Positions 53,603 through 63,352 are shown, counted from the first letter of the stretch. The stretch: DNA of 64,000 nt from Algoriphagus kandeliae (GCF_004571135.1 NZ_SPSB01000003.1:682001-746000), one strand, 5' to 3'. Program-made: numbers and translations. Notes: a model not told the origin generated them from the sequence alone.

Positions 53603-55930
53603 TTAAATCATCCCTTCAATGGATTTTTCCAGCTCTCTCGCTGTAGCCAGGAATTCCTCCACGTTCATATCACGGAAGAAAATCAACCCGTGACTTGCTC
53701 GCACCTTGGCTCGCTCATGCAAGTAGAAGTAATTTTTACCCAAAAGAAGCTGAATATCATTTAGCTGACTAACCCAAATTCGCTTGGCAACGGTACTAAA
53801 CTTACCATTGTGCGAATAGCTTGGGAAAGAAGCATTTACTTGGCTGAGGTAGCAGTTTGCGAAAGAATCCTCCATCACAGACATATCCCCAAGAGAAACC
53901 GGAACGACCACGTTGGCTTCATGCGGTTCGAATTTAAACCAAACATTTCGATAGCCAATAATTCGCAAATCACTGATATCCTTTTCCTCTCCCCACTTTT
54001 TCACAGCAGCTGCAGTTGCCTGAAGCACCTTGTAATGGGTATCAGGACCGGAACCTTCCGGATCGAGTGTCAAGCTAATCTTTGTAGGGTTAACTTTTCG
54101 GAACAATTCCACGATCGGTTCCACATCTCGGGTTTTGTCAGGCTGTTCGGTGAAAATATCCCCTGTATAAAAGCCTAAGCGAAGATGGTGAACATTTTTA
54201 ACCTGAACACCGAAATGAGCCCAAACCAATTCCTCCTCAAACTCCCGGATCATTCCCTTCAGTTTTTGAATTTTGGATGGATTTTTCTCTCCATCATAGC
54301 TTTTACGTAGGATGCTGATCACATCATTGATGGTCTCACGCAACTGGGTCTTATTCTTAATTCCGTAGATTGTCACTAATGCTCTTACTACCCGGTGGCA
54401 AAGTCCTCGCTTTCGTGCAGCTTCATTCTCAGAGGCAACATTGGTCAAATAATGATAGACATCCTTGTCTGTTTTCAGACTGTAACCTACCTCAAAGAAA
54501 TCCTCATAATTCACCATCTGGATCTTGTTTTCATCCAGCAATTTTTTGGTATGCTGAAGGGTATCGATCACAAAGGAGTTTGTAACAGCCGTAAAGCCCG
54601 AAGTCAAGACTGAAAAATGAGCTTCATTCGTTGGCTCATGCAACTGATTGGTAATGTGAGGTAGAATTCCCAGAGAAATATCATCATGGTGAGGTCCCGT
54701 ATGAAGGAGCCGCTGATTCTTTTCTTGTTCTAAGCCTCGGGCTAATTTATCCTCTACACTTTTCATCACCTGACCAACTGTCTCTTCTGACAAATCAGGT
54801 ATCAATTTGCAGTATTTGTCCGCTTTCAAATCGCTTAATTTCAAGCGGTGACCATATTTATTCAGCCTCTTACAAAGTTCGATTACTGCTCGTTCTGTTT
54901 TCTCAAAGGTCCATTCACCTTTTTGATAATAAGCATCTACTGAATCGGTCAATTTAACAGCAGCGCCTTTGGTCAAATAAAAGCGCCCATTCTTAAGCTT
55001 TTGAAGTACTGTAGCCGGATAGACATTATTCAGCTTGGTCTCCAAAGAATCTTTGACAATACCAGCCTTCGCTTCTCCAGCCGCAATGATGATGGCAACA
55101 GCTTCAGGATTGTAAACAATGGTATCCAATCCAATGGTTATCACCAATCGGTTTGCTGAAACCTCAATACCACCCAAATCTCCTGCAGCTACTGCTTGAG
55201 TCTCAAAGTTGGTCTCAGTCAAACGGGTGACAGAATAGATATGAGATCCACGAGTATTGAAGGCAATGTGACCATCCGGACCAATCCCTCCTAAGAAAAA
55301 ACCAATACCTCCCAGATCACGAATTTTCTTCTCATAATCGGCACACCACTGATCAATCATGTATATAGATTCCTGCTGCAGCTTCTCCAAGTCTGTGACA
55401 GGATCCCTAAATCGCAAAGACAAATCAACCTTCAAGTCAGGAAAAATCTCGCTATAATGCTTTCCTTGGGCAAGCGGAATTTCATCTGAATTTATCAGAA
55501 TGGCTTTCTCCTTGGAAAGGCCAAATCCTTGAATGTAGAACTTGTTGACGTAATCGTAAAAGCTATTATGCTGGGTAGAGGCAATGGGATAAAACTCATC
55601 AATCTGCACAAAAGTCAAATCCTTGAGAACCGGTTTTTTGGTATTTCCCAACCCGTACTTTTCCCGAATTTCCTTCCCTTTTTTACTATCCCAATTATCC
55701 AATAAATATTGGGTCCACTTAATAAAAAACTCCGGCGTTTTACCTGTTGGTAAACTGATTACGCCTTGAGGATTTTCTGCCGCCCATTCCAAAAAGCGAC
55801 AAGCGGTCAATAATCCCAGTTTAGGAAAATTATCCACCGTGAGATAAGGAATCAAGGTAGAAATCTTGTCGATTCCGGATTCTTCGAGAAAATGTTTCTC
55901 AACTTCTGAAAGAGGATAGTTGCTGAGCAT
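53603..55930 (-). CDS. nagB: Glucosamine-6-phosphate deaminase fused to a PIG-L/LmbE-like domain
   Basis: A 775-residue two-part protein. The N-terminal half resembles NagB/6-phosphogluconolactonase-fold deaminases: SLPTGKTPEFFIKW, LTFVQIDEFYPI and GGIGPDGHIAFNTRGS. It converts GlcN6P to Fru6P and ammonia. The C-terminal part from about residue 400 starts LLHTGPHHDDISLG and resembles PIG-L (GlcNAc de-N-acetylase) proteins, where the metal motif is usually HPDDE-like; here it is altered to PHHDD. A later SLTLDPEGSGPDTHYK segment may belong to the same domain. Single domains are the norm in E. coli NagB (about 266 residues). ROK kinase downstream. Confidence 0.93.
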   Translation of the reverse strand: MLSNYPLSEVEKHFLEESGIDKISTLIPYLTVDNFPKLGLLTACRFLEWAAENPQGVISLPTGKTPEFFIKWTQYLLDNWDSKKGKEIREKYGLGNTKKPVLKDLTFVQIDEFYPIASTQHNSFYDYVNKFYIQGFGLSKEKAILINSDEIPLAQGKHYSEIFPDLKVDLSLRFRDPVTDLEKLQQESIYMIDQWCADYEKKIRDLGGIGFFLGGIGPDGHIAFNTRGSHIYSVTRLTETNFETQAVAAGDLGGIEVSANRLVITIGLDTIVYNPEAVAIIIAAGEAKAGIVKDSLETKLNNVYPATVLQKLKNGRFYLTKGAAVKLTDSVDAYYQKGEWTFEKTERAVIELCKRLNKYGHRLKLSDLKADKYCKLIPDLSEETVGQVMKSVEDKLARGLEQEKNQRLLHTGPHHDDISLGILPHITNQLHEPTNEAHFSVLTSGFTAVTNSFVIDTLQHTKKLLDENKIQMVNYEDFFEVGYSLKTDKDVYHYLTNVASENEAARKRGLCHRVVRALVTIYGIKNKTQLRETINDVISILRKSYDGEKNPSKIQKLKGMIREFEEELVWAHFGVQVKNVHHLRLGFYTGDIFTEQPDKTRDVEPIVELFRKVNPTKISLTLDPEGSGPDTHYKVLQATAAAVKKWGEEKDISDLRIIGYRNVWFKFEPHEANVVVPVSLGDMSVMEDSFANCYLSQVNASFPSYSHNGKFSTVAKRIWVSQLNDIQLLLGKNYFYLHERAKVRASHGLIFFRDMNVEEFLATARELEKSIEGMI

Positions 55931-56135
55931 GTTGATAAAGCAGATTTGCGTTAAGTAAGGTTTATTGTACTTCTCTCAATTTCAATTTTCCAAAGAAAAT
56001 CCAAAGTGCAATCGATTGACTTCCAAAATAAATTTTTCTTAATAAATATCTGTAAAATTTTATTAGGAAATCATTGCTTATTGCCTCAGATTATTCAATC
56101 AAACAAAATTAAAAAACTTTATTGAATAAAAAATG

Positions 56136-56160
56136 ACTTTTATAAATTTTTTATAAAAGT
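56136..56160. repeat. AT-only perfect inverted repeat
   Basis: ACTTTTATAAA / TTTATAAAAGT with a TTT spacer, an 11-bp perfect dyad. It begins 19 bases beyond the 3' end of the DUF294 gene, so it may act as a weak terminator on the minus strand. The rest of the 248-base gap to nagB is very AT-rich and holds no gene I can see. Confidence 0.6.
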
Positions 56161-56178
56161 ATCTGAAATCAATGAAAT

Positions 56179-57633
56179 TTATAGACTCTTCGTAAATGAA
56201 ATCCGCATTCTTGCCTGGAAATCCCGAATAACTTTAAAAATCTCAATCAATGTCACATTCTGAACCTTGGTAAGCTTTTCCATTCGCAGCCAATTCAGAG
56301 GCTTGGAAGACCCTGCCAAGAGAAGTTCTGCTTGATTTTCTAGACGCATAGCCATTAGATAAGAAAATGCATGAATCAATTCCTGACTTTCGGCATCTGA
56401 AAAAACCCCTCGATCTCTCAATTTTATAATTCGTTCAATCGTGTTGGTTTCTTGAATTTGATACTTTAAGGCATAGACACGGGCAAGGTCTACCATAGTC
56501 CGCATGGCATGTTTGAGATTGAATTGTTTTTCCCCATCGATTTTCTCTGTTCGGATTTGCCTGAAAAAAGTCAAAGGTGGCTCGTATTGAAGTGCATTGT
56601 ATCCCAGATTAATAAAGAATCGCTCAGGCGCTTTATCCAATAATTGGTTCATGTGTTGTTTCAGGTCATCCAGCAGTTTCTCTTCTCCATAGATCGCCCG
56701 ACAATCAAAAAAAGTGGCATAATTCATAGCAGTCTCCTGTGAGGCATCGGAGATCCAATTTTCATAATTTCGCTTCCAATGAGATAAAGAGTGGGTCCAT
56801 TTGGGATTCATCGCCATCAACTCTCCTTCACAAAAGACAATCCCAATCTGATCCAATGCCGTAGATACTCTCGTCGCAAAATCCAAAAAATAAGCCCGTA
56901 CTTTTTCACGTTGTTCATTGGCTTTATCTTCATAAATGATGGCGTTGTCCTGATCTGTTTTGAGCGTCAGTTCTCCTCTCCCTTCACTCCCCAAAACAAA
57001 AAAGACAAACTTTGCTGGAGCTGGACCGATTTCTTTGATGACTCGCTCAATCACCCGCTGGGTAATAGTATCTGCCACTGTCGAAATAATCTGATTGACG
57101 ATGCTAGCTTTCATTCCCCTGCTTAATAGCAAGTGAATGATTTCAGGCATCCGTTGCCATTTTGCTTTGAGTTCAGGAATTTGTCGAGCCTCCTTGACCG
57201 ATTGGATGAACATGAAAGGCCCTTGACTTTGTTCGGTAAGGATCTTTGTTCTACTAATCCAACCAATAAATTGATCAGCTTCCTTTACTAATAGATAACG
57301 GGATTTTGTCCGGAACATCAGCATCAAAGCCTCCACCAAACTGGCTTCGGGATGAATCGAGACCATAGATGACTCCATGATTTCACGGACAGGTGTTACT
57401 ATGGGAAGTCCTTTTGCCAAAACCTTATCACGCAAAGTAATATCCGTAATAAAGCCCTGAATAGCCTCCTGAGACTCTCCGATGAAAAGACAACTGACTT
57501 GTTCTTTGGCCATTTGGGCCGCGCACTCCTGAATAGTAGCGGTGGGCTTGGCCATTCGGAGATGACGAAAATGAAGGTCCCGAACGAACTTTGAATAAAA
57601 TTGATCAGAAATAAAGTCGGTGCGATTTTTCAT
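56179..57633 (-). CDS. CBS-domain DUF294 nucleotidyltransferase
   Basis: About 484 residues from MKNRTDFISDQ; a TTG six codons earlier is possible. Two CBS repeats at about 25-140 (FIGESQEAIQGFITD, VREIMESSMVSIHPEASLVEALML). A DUF294-type nucleotidyltransferase domain has the signature GSEGRGELTLKTDQDNAIIY at about 215-234, with metal-binding Asp residues. A C-terminal helical domain lies at about 350-480. Resembles GlnD-like signalling proteins without a hydrolase part. The nucleotide and target are unknown. Divergent from gluconokinase with a 38-base gap. Confidence 0.9.
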   Translation of the reverse strand: MKNRTDFISDQFYSKFVRDLHFRHLRMAKPTATIQECAAQMAKEQVSCLFIGESQEAIQGFITDITLRDKVLAKGLPIVTPVREIMESSMVSIHPEASLVEALMLMFRTKSRYLLVKEADQFIGWISRTKILTEQSQGPFMFIQSVKEARQIPELKAKWQRMPEIIHLLLSRGMKASIVNQIISTVADTITQRVIERVIKEIGPAPAKFVFFVLGSEGRGELTLKTDQDNAIIYEDKANEQREKVRAYFLDFATRVSTALDQIGIVFCEGELMAMNPKWTHSLSHWKRNYENWISDASQETAMNYATFFDCRAIYGEEKLLDDLKQHMNQLLDKAPERFFINLGYNALQYEPPLTFFRQIRTEKIDGEKQFNLKHAMRTMVDLARVYALKYQIQETNTIERIIKLRDRGVFSDAESQELIHAFSYLMAMRLENQAELLLAGSSKPLNWLRMEKLTKVQNVTLIEIFKVIRDFQARMRISFTKSL

Positions 57634-57671
57634 CTTTCCCAAATTAGCCAATCTTTGGGTTTTCTTCTACA

Positions 57672-58163
57672 ATGAAAAAATATACGCTCATCATCGTTAC
57701 TGGAGTTTCAGGAACTGGAAAAACCACACTTGGGACAGCTTTGTCAAAGGAACTAGGGATTCCCTTTTATGATGCAGATAATTTTCATCCTGCAGAAAAC
57801 ATAGCAAAGATGAGCTCAGGTATTCCGCTAAATGACGAGGACAGGAAACCCTGGCTTGAAGCTTTGGCTTCCAAATTGAAAGAATCCAAGGCATCGGGTG
57901 GATGCATTTTGGCTTGCTCAGCCTTAAAAGAAAGTTATCGAAAAGTTCTTTCAATCGATCCAAGCATTTATTGGATTCACTTAAAAGGTGACCGAGACTT
58001 GATCTGGGAGCGAATGAAAGCCCGGAAAAACCATTATATGAAGGCTGAAATGCTAGATTCCCAATTTGCCACCTGGGAAGAGCCAGATTACGGATATAAA
58101 CTTTCCATAGCCCAAAGCCCCGGGACAATGCTTGAGGAAACATTGGATTTTTTAAAGAAATAG
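57672..58163 (+). CDS. gntK: Gluconokinase (GntK type)
   Basis: A 163-residue P-loop kinase: GVSGTGKTTLG (11-21), YDADNFHPAENIAKMSSG, LNDEDRKPWL, CSALKESYRKVL and the lid WIHLKGDRDLIWERMKARKNHYM, all diagnostic for GntK. Phosphorylates gluconate to 6-phosphogluconate. An AATCTTTG box (57650-57657) near the start could be a -7 promoter element. No gluconate transporter is adjacent. Confidence 0.95.
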   Translation: MKKYTLIIVTGVSGTGKTTLGTALSKELGIPFYDADNFHPAENIAKMSSGIPLNDEDRKPWLEALASKLKESKASGGCILACSALKESYRKVLSIDPSIYWIHLKGDRDLIWERMKARKNHYMKAEMLDSQFATWEEPDYGYKLSIAQSPGTMLEETLDFLKK

Positions 58164-58234
58164 AAATTACAGGATCGGATTGGAATAGCGAATTCAAAGG
58201 GCGAAATTGAATTTCAAACCCTAATAAGCCTTCC

Positions 58235-59605
58235 ATGAAACGGATACGTTATTCACTCACCCTTCTACTTTCATTTATTTTCATAAATCTTTTCGCTCAG
58301 GACGTTTTGGTCACGAATGTGAACATTGTGACTATGGATGGAGAGGAAGTATTGGAAAATCACGCTGTCTTTGTGAAAGATGGAAAAATTGACAAAATCA
58401 TTCCTCTGACTCCTCAAACACCCCGAATGTCCCATGAAAACATGGTTGATGGTCAAGGAGCCTATATTTTTCCGGGATTAGCGGAATTTCACACCCACCT
58501 TCCAGTAGCCAATGATGGCAGCACCCAACTTCAGGAGGAATCGCTTTGGCTATATCTCGCTAATGGTGTTCTTCGAATCCGAAGTATGCTGGGGCATCCT
58601 AGCCATGTAGAATTGAGAAAAAGGGTGAATGCGGGAGAAATCCCAGGGCCTCGGGTTTTTATTTCAGGGCCATCTTTCAATGGGAATTCGGTCAGCAGTC
58701 CTGAGCAAGCCGCTCAAATGGTTAGAGATCAAAAAGAGGCAGGATACGACCATTTGAAAATCCACCCTGGAGTAGAATTGGATGAAATGTGGGCCATTTC
58801 AGCAACTGCTAAAGAAGTAGGAATTCCATTTGGAGGCCATGTGCCATTAGCCGTTGGAATCCGAAATGCTTTGGCAAGCGGGTTTAAATCTGTTGAGCAT
58901 ATGGATGGCTACATGGAAGGACTTTTGCCGGATGATTTAGTCATCGACCCTACTACTTCCGGACCTTTCAATTTGAATTTGGTAGGTCAGGTTCAAATGG
59001 AAAAACTTCCTGCTTTAATCAAGCAAACCAAAGAGCAGGGGACATACATTGCTCCGACTCTGACACTTTTTGATCGTTATTTCGGATACATTCCAGCAGA
59101 CGAATTCCGTCAGGCTCCTGAAATGAAGTACCTTCCCGGACCGCTAATTCAACAATGGGTGAATACCAAAAAGCAAATGGAGCGTGCTGGAATGTTAGAA
59201 AAAGAAATTGTAGCACCTTATCTACAATTCAGAAATCAACTTTTCATGGCCCTTCATGAAGCCAGGATCCCCATGATTATGGCCTCTGACTCCCCTCAGG
59301 TATTTAACGTACCTGGTTTTTCCATTCACCATGAGATAGCCTTAATGTCCAAAGCAGGAATGTCCAATTATGAGATTTTGAAAACTGGTTCAGTCGAACC
59401 AGCCCGCTACATGGGGAAGGAGCAAGAATGGGGAATGATTCAGGAAGGAATGGCCGCCGATTTTGTCATGGTCAAAGAAAATCCATTGAAAAACTTAGAA
59501 ACCATGCAGAAACCCTTGGGAGTAGTTATCCGGGGAGAGTGGATCAGTGGAGAAAAGCTTCAAGCTGAATTAGATAGAATTGAAAAAAATCACGAACGGA
59601 AATAA
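58235..59605 (+). CDS. Exported amidohydrolase (imidazolonepropionase-like)
   Basis: A 456-residue amidohydrolase with a signal peptide (ends INLFAQ). The metal site HTH is in GLAEFHTHLP. Further ligands fit HPGVE, GGHVPL, SVEHMDGY and the late Asp in MASDSPQ. The final GMIQEGMAADFVMVKENPL strand is typical of the imidazolonepropionase/prolidase-like branch. It hydrolyses an unknown cyclic amide or peptide in the periplasm. Eleven bases separate it from galM, so probably one transcript. Confidence 0.92.
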   Translation: MKRIRYSLTLLLSFIFINLFAQDVLVTNVNIVTMDGEEVLENHAVFVKDGKIDKIIPLTPQTPRMSHENMVDGQGAYIFPGLAEFHTHLPVANDGSTQLQEESLWLYLANGVLRIRSMLGHPSHVELRKRVNAGEIPGPRVFISGPSFNGNSVSSPEQAAQMVRDQKEAGYDHLKIHPGVELDEMWAISATAKEVGIPFGGHVPLAVGIRNALASGFKSVEHMDGYMEGLLPDDLVIDPTTSGPFNLNLVGQVQMEKLPALIKQTKEQGTYIAPTLTLFDRYFGYIPADEFRQAPEMKYLPGPLIQQWVNTKKQMERAGMLEKEIVAPYLQFRNQLFMALHEARIPMIMASDSPQVFNVPGFSIHHEIALMSKAGMSNYEILKTGSVEPARYMGKEQEWGMIQEGMAADFVMVKENPLKNLETMQKPLGVVIRGEWISGEKLQAELDRIEKNHERK

Positions 59606-59616
59606 GCAAAAAAACT

Positions 59617-60753
59617 ATGAAATCGAACATCGTACTTTACTTTCTATTTGCGGGATGCTTGGTTTCAGCTTGTTCCCAAAAATCAACCCAAGAACCCATG
59701 CGCGAAGAAATTGATCTGACAATAGAAGCCAAGCAGGTGGCTGAGTACCAAGGAAAGCCAGTTTTTGAATATTTGCTCGGAAATGGCACCATGCAAGTCG
59801 AATTATCCAATTATGGAGGGCTGGTTTCCAAAATCATAGTGCCGGATAAAAATGGAAAACTGGAAAATATTGCTCTGACGCTAGACCATGTGGAAGACTT
59901 TTTAACCAAGCCTAATCCTTTTTTCGGAGCAACGGCAGGGCGAGTGGCCAACCGAATTGCCAATGCGGAATTCAGGCTTGACGGAACCACCTATAAATTG
60001 GCAAAGACAAATGGAAATAATCACCTCCATGGAGGAGTAGAAGGCTTTAACAAGAAAGTTTGGACTCCAGAGATATACTCAAATGATTCGGTTGTTGGGG
60101 TAAAGATGACCTATCTTAGCAAAGATGGAGAGGAAGGCTACCCCGGGAATTTGGAAACCACGCTTTGGATGGAGTTGACAACTGATAACACCCTAAGAAT
60201 TCGATTTGAAGCAATTACCGATAAAAAGACCATCGTTAATCTCACAAACCATACTTATTTCAATTTGGGTGGTATGAAGCGAGATGTTTTGGATCATGAA
60301 TTCCAGTTTTGGGCGGATTATTACACTCCGGTGGATGATGAATTAATTCCTACTGGTGAAGTAAAAGATGTTACCGGAACTCCCTTTGATTTCCGGAGCC
60401 CAAAAATTCTTGGGGACCAAATAGCAGCAAATAGAGAAGGGTTTGACCATAACATGGTCAGGAAATTGGAGAAATCACCTGAAATGAAGCACTTCGTTCA
60501 GGTTCGCCATCCCGAAACTGGTAGAATCATGGATATGTACTCTGATAATACGGGTGTCCAATTTTATACTGCCAATTTCATTTCCAACTTCCCGGGTGCA
60601 GATGGGAAAACTTACGACAAGCATTGGGGTTTTTGCCTTGAATCTCAAAATTGGCCGGATGCAATCAATCATGAAAATTTCCCTAGTCCAATCTTAAATC
60701 CCGGGGAAAAATATGAGCATCAAATTGAGTATAAATTCTCAGTTGAAAAATAA
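59617..60753 (+). CDS. galM: Aldose 1-epimerase lipoprotein
   Basis: A 378-residue galactose mutarotase with a lipoprotein leader (lipobox LVSAC, Cys19), unusual compared with the cytosolic E. coli enzyme but common in Bacteroidota. Catalytic motifs: GATAGRVANRIANAEF, NGNNHLHGG, the acid His in NLTNHTYFNLGG and the base Glu in FCLESQNWPDA. Interconverts alpha and beta anomers of hexoses, probably in the periplasm or at the surface. Followed by a strong terminator. Confidence 0.95.
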   Translation: MKSNIVLYFLFAGCLVSACSQKSTQEPMREEIDLTIEAKQVAEYQGKPVFEYLLGNGTMQVELSNYGGLVSKIIVPDKNGKLENIALTLDHVEDFLTKPNPFFGATAGRVANRIANAEFRLDGTTYKLAKTNGNNHLHGGVEGFNKKVWTPEIYSNDSVVGVKMTYLSKDGEEGYPGNLETTLWMELTTDNTLRIRFEAITDKKTIVNLTNHTYFNLGGMKRDVLDHEFQFWADYYTPVDDELIPTGEVKDVTGTPFDFRSPKILGDQIAANREGFDHNMVRKLEKSPEMKHFVQVRHPETGRIMDMYSDNTGVQFYTANFISNFPGADGKTYDKHWGFCLESQNWPDAINHENFPSPILNPGEKYEHQIEYKFSVEK

Positions 60754-60757
60754 AAAG

Positions 60758-60790
60758 AAACCCTCCAGGTATAATTTGGAGGGTTTTTAT
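60758..60790. terminator. Terminator after galM
   Basis: Stem AAACCCTCCA / TGGAGGGTTT with a nine-base loop, followed by TTAT. It lies between convergent genes and can serve both. Confidence 0.9.
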
Positions 60791-60813
60791 TGCAAATTTG
60801 ATTTTATTAAAAT

Positions 60814-61644
60814 CTAATAAACCGTCAATTTGGGCCGCTCAATCAGCATGGATGAAACAAACTTATTGATTGTCCTAGAAGAGCCTCCCAAATAATTATA
60901 AACCCCAACCACACGGGGTGTTATTACGGTTTGGTCATCATATAACTTTGCTTTGATCGTACCCATCGCGAGTATGGCATTTTGGATGGTAGTAGGGTTG
61001 ATTTCGCTCGGCATGGGAATAATTGATGATATATTATCACCGCTTATTCCCAAGGTTTGCACAGTAAGTGTTCCCGCAATTTTATTGGAAGAAGCCTGAG
61101 CCCCAATAGAAAATAAATTCCCTAGATCAACTCCATTTTTATTGACTGTAATACTGGCGGTTAGGCGCAATCCAACTCCTACGTAAACAGGAACAACCGC
61201 ATCCCCTTCATTCACTGAACGAATTATGGGATCGTAGGAATTCTCTATCTCTGATTTTTCATAACGCGGAAGAACAGAAAAATCAGTCCCATCTTCATTC
61301 CTGTACTCAACCCTAAAAAAATCCGTACTGTATTTGATATAATCTAGGATCACCACATAGTTGTGATGGGCTACTCCAATAGAACTTGTTCCAAAATTTA
61401 AAACTCCCTCATTGGTCACTTCTGCGATAGCAAGTCGGATTGTTTCATCAGGCATAGCCCCGAGTAGGGTGGAATAATCAATTGTTTTTTGACCCAAATT
61501 CTCTACCCAAACCGGCAATGGATCAACAGGATGATAACCGAAAGAACTGGCATTGGAAGAGTCTCCCAAGGTGGTTGGAACCTTGACCGAATTACAACTG
61601 CCAAAAGCAATAAGTGAGACAAAAAGAAAAAGTGTTTTTTTCAT
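60814..61644 (-). CDS. Unknown lipoprotein next to a tail sheath gene
   Basis: I do not recognise a family. The 276 residues start with a lipoprotein leader (lipobox FGSC, Cys17). The rest is predicted beta-rich with Gly/Ser/Thr turns: PVWVENLGQKTIDYSTLLG, VAHHNYVVILDYIKYST, VYVGVGLRLTASITVNKNG. No transmembrane helices after the leader. It lies 99 bases downstream of the sheath gene on the same strand, so co-transcription is possible. Confidence 0.75.
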   Translation of the reverse strand: MKKTLFLFVSLIAFGSCNSVKVPTTLGDSSNASSFGYHPVDPLPVWVENLGQKTIDYSTLLGAMPDETIRLAIAEVTNEGVLNFGTSSIGVAHHNYVVILDYIKYSTDFFRVEYRNEDGTDFSVLPRYEKSEIENSYDPIIRSVNEGDAVVPVYVGVGLRLTASITVNKNGVDLGNLFSIGAQASSNKIAGTLTVQTLGISGDNISSIIPMPSEINPTTIQNAILAMGTIKAKLYDDQTVITPRVVGVYNYLGGSSRTINKFVSSMLIERPKLTVY

Positions 61645-61743
61645 AGGGCTGGGATTAATGGATCAAAGTATCTATTTAACCCACCATTTCCTAATTGGAA
61701 GCTTTCAATAAAATATGGTTGCTAGAATGGGGCATTTTTAAAA

Positions 61744-63216
61744 TCAAGAAGTTTCCATCTTCAAAGCCAATCGTAGGATGATAAACTCTGCTGGTCTGAC
61801 TAATGCCATCCCGATTTCAACAATTAACTTGCCCTCTAAAATATCTTGTTGCGTCATAGTTTGTCCCAAACCAACTCGGACAAAATAAGCATCTTTCGGA
61901 GTGGTGCCTGAAAATGTACCCTGTTGCCAAAACCCCTGTAAAAAGCCCTCACAAAGCGATTTGATCTGCATCCAGGTATTGGCATCGTTCGGTTCAAAAA
62001 CAAAAGCTTTCAAGCCATTTTTGATTGATTCCTCCACCATCAAATAAGTTCTTTTTACAGACACATATCGCCACTCATTGTCATTCCCGGCTAAAGTTCT
62101 TCCTCCCCAAACCACAACTCCCCTTCCTTGGAATTTGCGAATGGCATTAATGGATTTTCCAGCTGGACCTCCTCGATTTAAGTCTTCCTGTTGAGCATTA
62201 TTCAGTGCTATGGTAGGCTTTTCAAAGCCGTTTATTGATTCTCCTGCAGGAGCTTTCCAAACTCCACGAGAGATATCAGTGGAAGAATAAACTCCTGCCA
62301 CAGCACCAGCGACAGGCACAGCTTTCAGTTTGTTTGCCATTGCTTTCAGAAGCTGCTGGTATGTGGAACTTACCTGAATAAGAGCCCTATGTAAATCCTT
62401 ATCTGAAATCCCACTCATATTCAACACATCCTGGGCTTTTTGTTCGAGAAGAATAGCCGATAGGTCGATAGAGGGATCTAAATTTTCAAAGCTGATTGGG
62501 ATTTGACTTTCAAATCGATCTACCCAAGGATAATAAGCGGCTCCAAAGCTCAAATCGCTACTTCCAATCTCATTTCGGAATTGGTCTATGCAGTCATTGC
62601 TAGTATTTCGCTCCTCAAATCCATTGAAGATATCAAAAATGGAAAAGCGATTACCTTCTTTTTTACAATGGCTAAGCATTTCTCGATAGACATCATGGCA
62701 TTCTCTTCCCAATACTACTGCATCCGGAACTACCAGAATACTAGGCTCTCGAAAATCTTCTAAGGCTTTTAATCCTGAAGAATTACTCATCCCCAGCAAC
62801 TCCTCTTTTTTGATTTCAACTTCCTTTTGCCCTGCAAAAGTCCCTACAGAAACGATATAGCAAGCTACCCCTCCATTGTTAAAGAAATCATAGATAGCCT
62901 GAAAAAGGAAAGTTCTCTGATTAGGTTTTAATTGTACGCTAAGAGATCGATTGGCAATGGAAATTGAATTTGGATCTATGCTACTAGCTGGTACTAAATC
63001 AAACTTGGGTACGTACGCTCCTCCAAAATAAATCTGAAACTCAAAAAGGGAATTTACTTTGATTGGTTGATTTATGAGGGATTGGCTATTGGCTTCCGCC
63101 TTTTCTGTATAGCCAATAAAGGCTGGGATTGCCGTTTCAACCGGAGCTATAGAAAGTGCACTAAAGCTCACCTCTTCCACATAAATTCCCGGGGTTTGGT
63201 AGATTTTTTTGGACAT
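61744..63216 (-). CDS. Phage tail sheath/contractile injection sheath-like protein
   Basis: A 490-residue protein of the phage tail sheath family. It starts with YQTPGIYVEEVSFSALSIAPVETAIPAFIGYT, the sheath N-terminal domain. The conserved C-terminal sheath domain (about 345-490) is intact: GVVVWGGRTLAGNDNEWRYV, KRTYLMVEESIKNGL, FEPNDANTWMQIK, EIGMALVRPAEFIILRL. Such proteins form the contractile outer tube of phage tails and extracellular contractile injection systems. No tube, baseplate, spike or ATPase gene is seen within the window, so it stands alone here. Confidence 0.93.
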   Translation of the reverse strand: MSKKIYQTPGIYVEEVSFSALSIAPVETAIPAFIGYTEKAEANSQSLINQPIKVNSLFEFQIYFGGAYVPKFDLVPASSIDPNSISIANRSLSVQLKPNQRTFLFQAIYDFFNNGGVACYIVSVGTFAGQKEVEIKKEELLGMSNSSGLKALEDFREPSILVVPDAVVLGRECHDVYREMLSHCKKEGNRFSIFDIFNGFEERNTSNDCIDQFRNEIGSSDLSFGAAYYPWVDRFESQIPISFENLDPSIDLSAILLEQKAQDVLNMSGISDKDLHRALIQVSSTYQQLLKAMANKLKAVPVAGAVAGVYSSTDISRGVWKAPAGESINGFEKPTIALNNAQQEDLNRGGPAGKSINAIRKFQGRGVVVWGGRTLAGNDNEWRYVSVKRTYLMVEESIKNGLKAFVFEPNDANTWMQIKSLCEGFLQGFWQQGTFSGTTPKDAYFVRVGLGQTMTQQDILEGKLIVEIGMALVRPAEFIILRLALKMETS

Positions 63217-63352
63217 ATTTTCTGGTAAAAAAATAAAGATTGAGAATAGAAGTTAAGAATCTTTTTTCACTAGTTTATTTTCTGAAAAAAAGCAATTACC
63301 TCATTTAGAATATTTTATAAAGAAAAAGCCATCTTATTTTCACTAATGAAAG

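Noticed and set aside
57697-58236. A 179-codon open frame antisense to gluconokinase
   Set aside because: It is the reverse frame of a clear gntK with all family motifs; the translation has no domain features.
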